Shown one piece after another: positions 52,838 through 61,376 of a stretch of DNA of 64,000 nt (position 1 is the first letter of the stretch; every line of letters begins with the position of its first letter). Position numbers and translations under genes: made by a program. The stretch covers positions 620,001 to 684,000 of the forward strand of contig CAXPOZ010000001.1 in assembly GCA_964219355.1 (NCBI GenBank). Reading direction: 5' to 3'. The notes under the pieces are model-generated. The model saw only the letters and a list, made by a program, of their open reading frames with translations, had not been told where the DNA came from and did not search any database. Source of the stretch: Parvularcula sp964219355 (GTDB lineage Bacteria > Pseudomonadota > Alphaproteobacteria > Caulobacterales > Parvularculaceae).

Positions 52838-53587
52838 TCAGCCGAAGACCCGCTTGAGAATCTCGGATGTCCGTTTGGCCGGATTGCTGCGGATCGCCGC
52901 CTCTTCCTGCCCGATATAATAGAAGAGACCGTCGAGCCCTTTGCCCACGCCATGCTCGATAAGATCGTTTTTCGCATCGGCGCCAAGCTGCGGCGCGAGC
53001 GGCACATTGCGCAGGCTTGCCACGAGATTATCGAATGTCTGGATCGCGCCCGCCCGCTGCAGCGCCGATTCCATGACCGGCGTGAAAAGTGAGGTCAACG
53101 CCGGCGTCGTGCGGCGCTCGAAATAGTCGGTCGCTGAGGTCGGCCCGCCATTGACGATACCAATCGCATCCGAAATGCTCAGTGAACGGATCGCATCGAG
53201 GAAGATCGATTTAGCCTGCGGCGCGGCAACCTCCGCCCCGCGGTTGATCTGGAGTTCCAGATCATCAAGCAGGCCGGAGAGCCCGAGCGGGCGAAGCTGG
53301 GACTGAATGCTGGCAAGACGGCTGGGCAGCGGAATGTGGATACGCCCGTCGCGGAAATACCCGTCATTGCGCCCAACCTGCGCAATCGCGGAGAGGATGC
53401 CCTGCTCGAGCGCTGCGCGAATGCCCTGCGCCGCTTCGGCTGAGGTCACGCCGCTGGTGCCGCCCGTGGTGCCCGTGCCGGAAAGAACGGCGCCAAGGAT
53501 CGCCTCCTGCTCGGCTGTCGTACAGGCAGCCAGTAACCCAGCGGGCAAGAGGCCGAGAAGATAGCGGCGGGTCGGTTTCATGGTCAT
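52838..53587 (-). CDS. DUF4197 lipoprotein-like protein
   Basis: A 249-residue protein with a lipoprotein signal (RRYLLGLLPAGLLAAC, twin-arginine-like RR near the start). The DUF4197 domain contains RIHIPLPSRLASIQSQLRPLGLSGLLDDLELQINRGAE and ends GLDGLFYYIGQEEAAIR. Function is unknown. Its start overlaps the stop of the flavoprotein gene by 4 bp (ATGA); an alternative ATG is at 53581. The 3' ends of this gene and the unknown gene meet 4 bp apart. Confidence 0.82.
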   Translation of the reverse strand: MTMKPTRRYLLGLLPAGLLAACTTAEQEAILGAVLSGTGTTGGTSGVTSAEAAQGIRAALEQGILSAIAQVGRNDGYFRDGRIHIPLPSRLASIQSQLRPLGLSGLLDDLELQINRGAEVAAPQAKSIFLDAIRSLSISDAIGIVNGGPTSATDYFERRTTPALTSLFTPVMESALQRAGAIQTFDNLVASLRNVPLAPQLGADAKNDLIEHGVGKGLDGLFYYIGQEEAAIRSNPAKRTSEILKRVFG

Positions 53588-54858
53588 GCGGCGTCCCCTT
53601 TATCTGTGGCCCCGTTTTGCCCGTTCGGCGCAGCGCTGTCGAGCAGCCAGCTGCAGGCGCCCTGACCTGCCCGGCGGCCCGTCGCGAAGCACGCCGTCAG
53701 CAGATAACCGCCCGTCGGCGCATCCCAACCAAGCATTTCGCCCGCGCAGAATGTGCCGGGCCGATCTTTCAGCATCAAATCTTCTGTCAACGCCGCGAAA
53801 GGCACCCCACCTGCCGTCGAGATGGCTTCATCGAGCGGCACCATTCCAGTGATCCGTAAAGGGAGCGATTTAATCGCCTTCGCTAGAGCGGCCGCATCTT
53901 CCAGCACCTCTTTCGGGGTGAACTCATAGAGCAGCGCCTTTTTCACGCCGGTCAAGCGCGCCGCCTTTCGCAAATGATTGCTCATCGACTGGCGACCGCG
54001 CGGCCGGGATAGCCTCTCGGCCAGTGCCTCTTCTGTAACATCCGGCAACAGATCAACTTCCAGCACCGTCTCACCTGCCGCAAGCGCCTCCCGAAGCGGG
54101 GCGGAGACCATGTAAATACCGCCGCTTTCGACCCCGCGTTCGGTGATCACGAATTCCGCCCGCGTAGAGACATCGCCCACGGTCAAGCGGATATTCTTGA
54201 CCGGCGCCCCGGCATAGGCGTCTTTCAAATGCGCCGACCAGTCAACGAGAAAGCCGCTATTGGACGGCAAAAAGGGGATGACGGGTATATCTTCTTTCGC
54301 AAAATGATCTGCCCACGCCCCATCTGAGCCGAGCCGAGACCAGCTTGCACCCCCCAGCGTGAAGATGACCGCTTCCGCCGTCACAGCTTTTGGCCCGTCC
54401 GGCGTCTCGAAGAGGAGCGCGCCATCTTCGTCCCAGCCGGTCCAGCGATGCCTAGTGTGAAGTGTCGCGCCGACGTCTTCCAAGCGCCGCAACCAGGCGC
54501 GCAAAAGCGGTGAGGCTTTCATCATGCTGGGGAAGACCCGGCCGGTCGGTCCAGTTTGGGCCTCAATGCCTAACTTCTCCATCCAGCGGATGATCATATG
54601 CGGAGTGAAATCAGCTACGATCTGCGCCAAGCGGCCCTCATCCTCGCTATACCGGGCAAGGAACATCTCTAGCCCTTCCGTATGCGTGATGTTCAGCCCC
54701 GACTTGCCCGCCATCAGGAACTTACGCGCTGGCGACGGCATGGCGTCATATATATCGACGGCGATACCGTGATCGGTGAGCATCTCGGCGGCCATCAGGC
54801 CAGCGGGCCCGGCCCCGATGATCATGGCGCGTGCATTTTCATGAGAAGGTGAGGTCAT
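53584..54858 (-). CDS. TIGR03862/HI0933-like FAD flavoprotein
   Basis: A 424-residue NAD(P)/FAD-dependent oxidoreductase of the HI0933/TIGR03862 type. The FAD-binding motif is MIIGAGPAGLMAAEML, AGKSGLNITHTEG follows, and FTLGGASWSRLGSDG is diagnostic. The C-terminal GTFCAGEMLGWDAPTGGYLL binds FAD. The reaction is not established. It overlaps the start of the DUF4197 gene by 4 bp, implying one transcript. Confidence 0.88.
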   Translation of the reverse strand: MTSPSHENARAMIIGAGPAGLMAAEMLTDHGIAVDIYDAMPSPARKFLMAGKSGLNITHTEGLEMFLARYSEDEGRLAQIVADFTPHMIIRWMEKLGIEAQTGPTGRVFPSMMKASPLLRAWLRRLEDVGATLHTRHRWTGWDEDGALLFETPDGPKAVTAEAVIFTLGGASWSRLGSDGAWADHFAKEDIPVIPFLPSNSGFLVDWSAHLKDAYAGAPVKNIRLTVGDVSTRAEFVITERGVESGGIYMVSAPLREALAAGETVLEVDLLPDVTEEALAERLSRPRGRQSMSNHLRKAARLTGVKKALLYEFTPKEVLEDAAALAKAIKSLPLRITGMVPLDEAISTAGGVPFAALTEDLMLKDRPGTFCAGEMLGWDAPTGGYLLTACFATGRRAGQGACSWLLDSAAPNGQNGATDKGDAA

Positions 54859-54966
54859 CGCGCGCCTCTAGCCGGACTTTCGCCCAAGGCAAAGTGGCTG
54901 CCTAAAGATCCGCTGCCCTTCGAACTTAGCGCCGTCATCCCGCGGCTTGACGGGTAGAGGGCTGGC

Positions 54967-54997
54967 GCCTCAGAGGCAGATCCCCGCCTGCGCGGGA
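54967..54997 (+). repeat. Hairpin repeat, left copy
   Basis: A 31-bp unit starting GCCTCAGAGGC and containing a GC-rich hairpin (CCCCGCCTGCGCGGG). About 28 of 31 bases match the copy at 55429-55459, in the same orientation. It lies 22 bp from the end of the GIY-YIG gene. Confidence 0.7.
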
Positions 54998-55018
54998 AAG
55001 AGTGGAGGAAAATGAAGA

Positions 55019-55306
55019 TCAGCCGAAGAGGCTGTTGAACAGATCATCCCAGTCGGGATTTGCCTCTTCAATCAGACGCATTTTCCACGCCCGGTTCCAT
55101 TTCTTGATCTGTCGCTCACGGGTGAAGGCATCTTCGCGTGCCTCGTGGATTTCATACCAAACGAGACGAGAGCAATTATATTTCGACGCGAAGCCTTTGC
55201 GGATCTGTTCGCGATGCTCCCATGTCCGGTTCTCAATATCTTCCGTATGCCCTGTATAAATCACCCCGCCGGGCCTATTGGTCACCATGTAGACATAGAA
55301 CGCCAT
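55019..55306 (-). CDS. Single-domain GIY-YIG nuclease
   Basis: A 95-residue protein. YVYMVTN and VIYTGHTEDI form the GIY-YIG pattern, followed by the catalytic arginine/helix RTWEHREQI and the conserved WYEIHEAREDAFTRERQIKKW block. Single-domain members are widespread and mostly uncharacterised. It is bracketed by GC-rich hairpin repeats at 54967-54997 and 55349-55461. It lies in a region with no other genes within 100 bp. Confidence 0.92.
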   Translation of the reverse strand: MAFYVYMVTNRPGGVIYTGHTEDIENRTWEHREQIRKGFASKYNCSRLVWYEIHEAREDAFTRERQIKKWNRAWKMRLIEEANPDWDDLFNSLFG

Positions 55307-55348
55307 GGCGTGGGGTTAGCACATTTCTCTTTCCCTCTCACCCCGCTC

Positions 55349-55368
55349 ATGCCCGCGCAGGCGGGCAT
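55349..55368. repeat. GC-rich palindrome, right side, first
   Basis: ATGCCCGC (55349-55356) and GCGGGCAT (55361-55368) are perfect arms around GCAG. It lies 42 bp upstream of the GIY-YIG start on its coding strand and has the same style as the flanking hairpins. Confidence 0.7.
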
Positions 55369-55428
55369 CTGGTCTTGAGGGATGAAGGTTGGGCCTGTCT
55401 TTCCGCTCATCTGAAATGAGAGACCGGT

Positions 55429-55461
55429 GCCTCAGAGGCGGATCCCCGCCTTCGCGGGGAT
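55429..55461 (+). repeat. Hairpin repeat, right copy
   Basis: Same GCCTCAGAGGC-led unit as 54967-54997. It ends in ATCCCCGC-CTTC-GCGGGGAT (55442-55461), a perfect 8-bp stem. Directly oriented relative to the left copy, with the GIY-YIG gene between them. Confidence 0.7.
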
Positions 55462-55569
55462 GAGCGGATGGTGGGGTGAGTTCTGGATATGCCGGGGTTC
55501 GCTCTTGGCCATAACACCGCAGGCGGATGGCTGCGCTATCCGCCTTAGTAGCTACTTGCAGTTTGCTCG

Positions 55570-56193
55570 CTAGCTAAAACGACAGATACGGCGCCATTTC
55601 TCATGCCCGTTCTCGAAAGTAATACGCACACCATCGTTTAAAATGGCAACTCGAGAAAATTTTTCTGCCCCTGCCCGAGTTGCCGAAGTAAGTGTTGCTC
55701 GATTGATGCTCTCTTCTGGATGGAGCCAAAATCCATTTAAATAGATTAAGAGGGTATAATGCTGCCTTGGATAAGGCTTAGTAATTTTCTTATCAACTGC
55801 CTTCCGGCACGCAGCTTCCCATTCCGATGGAATGAAATATTCTTTACGCCAATTGCCTTTATCGTCTGCTATGCCCTGAAAACTTGGATTCCGTCGTCCA
55901 ACCAGTTCCGCAGCAGTGACCTCAACAAACTCTAAGTTACGGTCTGAGTGAACAATCTCACAATCAGGATGTTCAGTATTATCGTTTGCAAGGCACCTCA
56001 CAGACAACGCGCGCAAATGATACGCATATCTCGCACCAACAAATATTTCTTTTAGTGGCTGAAAACTCGACTGTTGATGGACATCAGGCCATTCAAGATT
56101 TTGGCAAATTCCCTCAAATTTTCTTAGAGCTTCCACAGGATCACGTGCTTGGCAAAACCAATCTCGATCTTCCTGTGAAAGTTTCTTTCTCAC
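55570..56193 (-). CDS. AT-richer orphan ORF abutting nrdA
   Basis: A 207-residue hypothetical protein; no family recognised. It is notably richer in Ile, Asn, Lys and AT-ending codons than its neighbours. Examples of content: EDRDWFCQARDPVEALRKF, YAYHLRALSVRCLANDNTEHP, and ITFENGHEKWRRICRF near the end. The start is taken as GTG 56193, two bases past the nrdA stop; no Shine-Dalgarno is visible. The composition and position suggest lateral acquisition (inference). Confidence 0.6.
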   Translation of the reverse strand: MRKKLSQEDRDWFCQARDPVEALRKFEGICQNLEWPDVHQQSSFQPLKEIFVGARYAYHLRALSVRCLANDNTEHPDCEIVHSDRNLEFVEVTAAELVGRRNPSFQGIADDKGNWRKEYFIPSEWEAACRKAVDKKITKPYPRQHYTLLIYLNGFWLHPEESINRATLTSATRAGAEKFSRVAILNDGVRITFENGHEKWRRICRFS

Positions 56194-56194
56194 A

Positions 56195-58093
56195 TCACTG
56201 ACAGGCCAGACATTCGTCGTAATCCGTCTTCTCCGGCAGGAGCATCGGGGAGACATTTGCCTCCTTTTCCTTAGCCCCGGCAAAGGCCGTACGCTGAACG
56301 GATTTGGAGCGGCAGTAGTAGAGCGACTTCACGCCCTTCTCCCACGCGGTCCAGTGCAGCATGTGCAGATCCCATTTATCGACATCACCGGGGATGAAGA
56401 CATTGATCGACTGGGACTGGCAGATGAAGGGCGCGCGGTCGGCGGCAAGGTCGATGACCCAGCGCTGATCGATTTCGAACGCTGTCTTGAACGTGTCCTT
56501 TTCATCCTGAGACAGACAATCAAGATGCTGGACCGAGCCTTCATGCTCAAGGATTGAGGCCCAGGTGTCGTCATCGTTCAGGCCCTTGTCTTCAAGGAGC
56601 TGCTCGAGCGCGCGGTTCTTGACCGTAAAAGAGCCCGACAGGGTCTTGTGCGTGTAGACATTGGCCGGGATCGGCTCGATGCAGGGGCTGGCGCCACCGC
56701 AGATGATCGAGATCGACGCCGTCGGCGCAATCGCCATTTTGTGGCTGAAGCGCTGTTTGATGCCGCGTTCTTCCGCATCCAGACATGGCCCGCGTTCCTC
56801 GGCGAGTTTCACGGAGGCTGCGTCCGCGCCCATCCGGATATGTTTGAAGAGGCGGATGTTCCACGATTTGGCCATCGCGCTTTCGAACGGCACACCCATT
56901 TCCTGAAGGAAAGAGTGGAAGCCCATAAGGCCGAGGCCGACCGAGCGCTCGCGTTTGGCCGAATAGACAGCTTTCGACATTTCCGCCGGCGCTTCCTGAA
57001 TGAAGCTTTCAAGCACGTTGTCGAGGAAACGCATGACGTCTTCGACGAAGCGCGGCTCGTCCTTCCACTCGAAATATTTCTCGGCATTGATCGAGGAGAG
57101 ACAGCAAACGGCCGTCCGTTCATTGCCCAGATGGTCCTTGCCGGTGTGCAGCATGATCTCGGCACAGAGGTTCGAGGTCGAAACCTTCAGCCCCAGATCG
57201 CGCTGGTGCTTGGCCATGGCGCGGTTCACCGTGTCGGAGAAGATGAGATAGGGCTCACCCGTCTGCAGGCGGATCTCAAGGATCTTCTGCCACAGCTTAC
57301 GGGCGCTCACGGTACGGATGACCTCATTGGTCTTGGGCGAACGCAGGCCGAACTCCTCATCCGCCGCGACTGCTTCCATGAACTCATCAGTGATGTTGAG
57401 GCCGTGATGCAGGTTCAGCGATTTGCGGTTGAAGTCGCCGGAGGGTTTGCGGATTTCGAGGAATTCCTCGATTTCCGGGTGGTGGATGTCGAGATAGCAA
57501 GCGGCCGAGCCGCGGCGCAGCGAGCCCTGGCTGATCGCAAGGGTCAGCGAATCCATGACCCGGATGAAGGGAATGATGCCAGACGTCTTGCCCTGCCCCT
57601 TCACCGTCTCGCCGATCGAGCGGACCTGACCCCAATAGGTGCCGATGCCGCCGCCATTGGAGGCCAGCCACACATTCTCGTTCCATGTCCCGACGATGCC
57701 GTCGAGCGAATCACCTACCGCATTGAGGAAGCAGGAGATCGGCAGGCCGCGCTTCGCGCCGCCATTCGAAAGAACAGGAGTCGCCGGCATGAACCAGAGC
57801 TTCGAGATATAGTCATAGATGCGCTGGGCATGGTCGGCGTCATCGCCATAGGCGGTCGCGACCCGGGCAAACATGTCCTGATAGCTTTCGCCCTCAAGCA
57901 GATAGCGGTCATCCATGGTCTTTTTGCCGAAATCCGTCAGCAGGGCATCGCGCGACCGGTCGACCTGAACCTCGCGGACGACTTTGAGGACCGGACGAGC
58001 GTCGGATTTGGGTTCGGCGGCGGGCTGGGCCGGTGCCGTCACCGTTTCCTCAACTGTTTTCCGGGCCGTTTCGGTCATGGAAAGGTCGCGCAT
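56195..58093 (-). CDS. nrdA: Ribonucleoside-diphosphate reductase alpha subunit
   Basis: Large subunit of class I ribonucleotide reductase, which reduces NDPs to dNDPs. The 632-residue form has the active-site cysteines in GLPISCFLNAVGD and RTAVCCLSSIN, the NLCAEI motif (Asn-Cys-Glu), and a C-terminal shuttle pair in CLAC. A normal ATP-cone is not obvious at the N-terminus, which is replaced by an Ala/Pro-rich stretch. GAGAGGAA precedes ATG 58093; an upstream ATG at 58168 is less likely. No nrdB is seen downstream, which is unusual. Confidence 0.95.
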   Translation of the reverse strand: MRDLSMTETARKTVEETVTAPAQPAAEPKSDARPVLKVVREVQVDRSRDALLTDFGKKTMDDRYLLEGESYQDMFARVATAYGDDADHAQRIYDYISKLWFMPATPVLSNGGAKRGLPISCFLNAVGDSLDGIVGTWNENVWLASNGGGIGTYWGQVRSIGETVKGQGKTSGIIPFIRVMDSLTLAISQGSLRRGSAACYLDIHHPEIEEFLEIRKPSGDFNRKSLNLHHGLNITDEFMEAVAADEEFGLRSPKTNEVIRTVSARKLWQKILEIRLQTGEPYLIFSDTVNRAMAKHQRDLGLKVSTSNLCAEIMLHTGKDHLGNERTAVCCLSSINAEKYFEWKDEPRFVEDVMRFLDNVLESFIQEAPAEMSKAVYSAKRERSVGLGLMGFHSFLQEMGVPFESAMAKSWNIRLFKHIRMGADAASVKLAEERGPCLDAEERGIKQRFSHKMAIAPTASISIICGGASPCIEPIPANVYTHKTLSGSFTVKNRALEQLLEDKGLNDDDTWASILEHEGSVQHLDCLSQDEKDTFKTAFEIDQRWVIDLAADRAPFICQSQSINVFIPGDVDKWDLHMLHWTAWEKGVKSLYYCRSKSVQRTAFAGAKEKEANVSPMLLPEKTDYDECLACQ

Positions 58094-58305
58094 TTTTGTT
58101 CCTCTCTTGTTCCCCAAACCGTCCTTGCTGGGCACCACATCTAGAGGTGCATAACGCTTCACGGTCAAGATATGGTTTTACACAGGAGTAACCACGTCGC
58201 GCTTTTCGGGTTAACAAGCCTTTAATTGCGAGCCCGTCAGGGCTAGGGGAGACCCGAAAAAAAATCGAAATTCATCATTCCCCGATTCCAGATGGAGACA
58301 TCGCT

Positions 58306-59457
58306 ATGACCAGAAAATTTTTCGGCGCCGCCATCGCGGCCTACGCTCTTCTTGCTGCCTGCGGCGGTGACAAGGGCGATGCCGACAAGCCCGACACCCC
58401 GGAAATCGATCCGATGGAGTCGACCGGCGAAGTCTCAATCCCCGATGCGCCGGAGATCGACTATGCCGCCATCAATAAGAAGAAGAGCGACGAATTCCTC
58501 GCCGCCGAGCGCGCGAAAGACAGCGTGCGGGAAATCGATGGCGGGCTGCTGATCGAAACCTTGACCGAAGGCAATGGCGAGAAGCTGGCCGAAGGGGACA
58601 TGGTCCGCTTTCATTTCACCGGCACGACGATTGACGGCAATATCCTTCAGGACACACGCTCTGACGGCGGCGGGCCGCTGGTGATCCCCTCCCCGATCGT
58701 CCCCGATCTTGAGAGCTGGTCGGCGATCCCGATCCCCGGCGTGCCGCAGGGCCTGGCCGCGATGAGCGAAGGCGAACGCGCGCGGCTGATCGTCCCCTCC
58801 GACGTTGTCGACGCCCACTATGAAGAGCTTGGCGGACACAGCATCTTCCCGCCCTACACAGATCTTGTCTTCGACCTTCAGCTGGTCGAGCGCGTCGGCG
58901 CCGATGAGGATGACCGCCGCGCCGAAATTCTTGCCGAGCAGGAGCAGATCATCGCCGATGCGGAAGCCGAGCAGGAAGCTGCAGAGGCCGCCCAGCGCGA
59001 AGCCTATGAGGCCATGCTGGCTGAGAACCGCGCCGCCTCCACCGCTTTCCTTGAAGAAGTGAAAGCCAAAGACGGCATCATGTCGACCGAATCGGGCATC
59101 CTTTATGAAGTGCTCGAAGATGGCGGCGAAGGTGCGTCGCCTGCGCCGACCGATCAGGTAACGGTGCATTACCGCGGCACGCTGCCCGACGGGACCGTCT
59201 TCGATGAGTCATATTCCGGCGACGCCCCGGCGGAAGGCGATGAACCAATCAGCTTCCTTCTCAACCGGGTCATTCCGGGGTGGACGGAAGGCGTCGGCCT
59301 GATGAATGCGGGCGACAAATACCGCTTTTATATCCCCTCCGAGCTCGCCTATGGCGAGATGGGCACGCCGGGCGGCCCGATCGGCCCCGAGCAGGCACTG
59401 GTCTTTGATGTCGAGCTTCTCGCCATCGAGAAACCGGCCGATCAGGGCGGTCAGTAA
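58306..59457 (+). CDS. Double-FKBP peptidyl-prolyl isomerase lipoprotein
   Basis: A 383-residue lipoprotein (lipobox LLAAC) with an acidic Asp/Glu/Pro linker and two FKBP-type domains. The first (residues about 75-195) has DMVRFHFTGTTIDGNILQDT and the second (about 260-378) has QVTVHYRGTLPDGTVFDESY and ELAYGEMGTPGGPIGP. A coiled coil of Ala/Glu separates them. A periplasmic folding or chaperone role is likely. The first domain is less canonical, and activity there is uncertain. Confidence 0.9.
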   Translation: MTRKFFGAAIAAYALLAACGGDKGDADKPDTPEIDPMESTGEVSIPDAPEIDYAAINKKKSDEFLAAERAKDSVREIDGGLLIETLTEGNGEKLAEGDMVRFHFTGTTIDGNILQDTRSDGGGPLVIPSPIVPDLESWSAIPIPGVPQGLAAMSEGERARLIVPSDVVDAHYEELGGHSIFPPYTDLVFDLQLVERVGADEDDRRAEILAEQEQIIADAEAEQEAAEAAQREAYEAMLAENRAASTAFLEEVKAKDGIMSTESGILYEVLEDGGEGASPAPTDQVTVHYRGTLPDGTVFDESYSGDAPAEGDEPISFLLNRVIPGWTEGVGLMNAGDKYRFYIPSELAYGEMGTPGGPIGPEQALVFDVELLAIEKPADQGGQ

Positions 59458-59475
59458 TAGGAGCATTGCGGGGCG

Positions 59476-60525
59476 GTGAAGACTGCACTGATCGTCATCA
59501 CCGTCCTTTGCGGGCTGGCTCTTCTCCTGCCGGTGCCGCGCAATCACCCTCACCTGAGCGGGCCTGCAGAAATCGAGCGGGCCCATGCCTATCTGGCCGA
59601 GAACCCGGTACCGATGCCGCCGGGCTGGCAATGGGCAAGCTATCCCTATGAGGGCGGGCAGATGCGCTGGGGCGAAGCGCGTGCGGCGGAAGATCGCGGC
59701 ACGCTGATCTTCGTGCCCGGCTTCTCCAACTATATCGAAGCCTATGGCGATTTCCTGACCGCGTGGCACGAGGCGGGCTTTACCGTCATCGCCGTTGACC
59801 TGCCCGGACAGGGCGGTTCAACGCGGCGGGCCGATTTCCCTGAACGCCCAATCACCGGCAATTTTGCATGGTATGCGGAAGTCCTTGGCGGCTTTATCGC
59901 CGAGCAGCAGGCGGCCGCCACCTCCCCCGTCACGCTGGTGGGCGAGAGTTTCGGCGCACATGTCACCTTACGCGGTGCAGCGGACGGCATGATCGAGGCG
60001 GACCGCATCGCACTGATCGTCCCCGGCCTTGCGCTTCAGACCCCCGGCCTGCCGACAGGGGTCATCAACGGGATCATGGGGGGACTGACGGATCTGGGCT
60101 ATGGCCACCGCTATGCACCGACACAAGGTCAGTGGACGCCCAAATGGGATCTCTCCCTTGAGGGCTATGGCTGCGCGACCCGGCCCGACCGAATCTATAA
60201 CAAGGACGCGGTCTTCGCTCTGCATCCTGAATTCCGCATTGGCGGGATCACCATGGAATGGGCGACTGGGTTTGACCGGTCCGGCCGCTACCTTGCCGAG
60301 ATGGATGTCCTCAAGGGCGTTGATGCGGAGATCCTGATGATCACGGCGGAGCGCGACCAGATCCTCGATTATGCGCGAACGATCACCGCCTGCGATGAGA
60401 ATCTGCCCCACTGCACACGGATCGAATTGCCCGAAGCGGGGCACTGCCTCCTCCTTGAAGAAGACGCGATCTCCGCCCCGATGATCGAGGCGGTCACCGA
60501 ATTTGCGGGCAAATCCCGCGAGTAG
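59476..60525 (+). CDS. Alpha/beta hydrolase (lysophospholipase-like)
   Basis: A 349-residue exported or anchored hydrolase with an N-terminal hydrophobic segment (ALIVITVLCGLALLLPV). Its oxyanion loop is LIFVPGFSNYIEAY, the nucleophile serine is in LVGESFGAHVTL, and the acid lies in ITAERDQILDY with histidine in EAGHCLLLEE. It resembles PldB-type lysophospholipases. GTG 59476 is the start. It follows the FKBP gene by 18 bp. Confidence 0.83.
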   Translation: MKTALIVITVLCGLALLLPVPRNHPHLSGPAEIERAHAYLAENPVPMPPGWQWASYPYEGGQMRWGEARAAEDRGTLIFVPGFSNYIEAYGDFLTAWHEAGFTVIAVDLPGQGGSTRRADFPERPITGNFAWYAEVLGGFIAEQQAAATSPVTLVGESFGAHVTLRGAADGMIEADRIALIVPGLALQTPGLPTGVINGIMGGLTDLGYGHRYAPTQGQWTPKWDLSLEGYGCATRPDRIYNKDAVFALHPEFRIGGITMEWATGFDRSGRYLAEMDVLKGVDAEILMITAERDQILDYARTITACDENLPHCTRIELPEAGHCLLLEEDAISAPMIEAVTEFAGKSRE

Positions 60526-60635
60526 AGTGCGCGCGCACCGGCAAGAATAGATTGATATGCTTGCGGAAAATGCGTCCCCTTTAATTCAGCCTTCGAACCG
60601 CCTTATGGTGTCCCAAGGAATTGAGGGGAATATTC

Positions 60636-61373
60636 GTGCTTCTGCGCCGCGTCATGAAACATGTCCGTACACATAACTGGGCGGCTGTCTTTCTCGACTT
60701 CATTATCGTTGTGGCTGGCATTCTGATCGCCTTTCAAATCACGAACTGGAACGAGGCGCGACACGACCGCCGTGACGAGCGGCGTTATCTTGCCGAACTC
60801 GCCGTCAATCTTGAGGCGGACCTGTCGCAGACCCGCGCCGGACAGACGTTGTCGCTACAACGCCTCGCAACCGCCGAAGCGATACTCGCCGAGGCCGCAC
60901 CGGAATTTGACCGCCCGACCTTCTTCGCGCCGATTGATCGCGACTTGCCGTCCAATGGCGCGTTTGATGATTACCCTTACGCAAATCTCACGGCTTATTT
61001 TTTCATGGTCAGCTCAAACAGCACGTTTGAAGAATTGATCCAGACAGGGAGGATTGGCGTCATTTCAAACCGGTCTCTGGTGAAAGACCTGACCGGCTAT
61101 TATGACCGCATGGATCGTCTGCGCGGTGATGACAATATCCTGCTGAATCAGGCGGAAGGGATGCTCGACTGGACGCGCGAGAATGGTGTCGGCATGGCCG
61201 ACCGCGCGAGCCTTAATGAGACCGTTGATCTGGCGAAGACGGACAAATCATTTCTCGGTTTTGTGAAAATGGCGAGCTTTCTCTCTTACTGGCAGTATGA
61301 CCGCCTGACCGGCATCGAAAAGGACGCCGAGACCCTCCTCACCGCCGTACAGGCCGAGATGGAGAAGCGCTGA
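60636..61373 (+). CDS. DUF6090 family protein
   Basis: A 245-residue protein with one N-terminal helix (WAAVFLDFIIVVAGILIAFQITNWNE) and a mainly helical soluble domain. LLRRVMKHVRTHNW followed by TNWNEAR is the DUF6090 pattern. GAGGGGAA precedes GTG 60636, which gives the expected N-terminus; ATG 60654 is an alternative. Function is unknown. A relative lies at 17738-18292. Confidence 0.8.
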   Translation: MLLRRVMKHVRTHNWAAVFLDFIIVVAGILIAFQITNWNEARHDRRDERRYLAELAVNLEADLSQTRAGQTLSLQRLATAEAILAEAAPEFDRPTFFAPIDRDLPSNGAFDDYPYANLTAYFFMVSSNSTFEELIQTGRIGVISNRSLVKDLTGYYDRMDRLRGDDNILLNQAEGMLDWTRENGVGMADRASLNETVDLAKTDKSFLGFVKMASFLSYWQYDRLTGIEKDAETLLTAVQAEMEKR

Positions 61374-61376
61374 GGG

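Noticed and set aside
56648..58144. 498-codon plus-strand open frame over nrdA
   Set aside because: Antisense to nrdA, which has all active-site cysteines; the translation shows no domains and begins in another gene.
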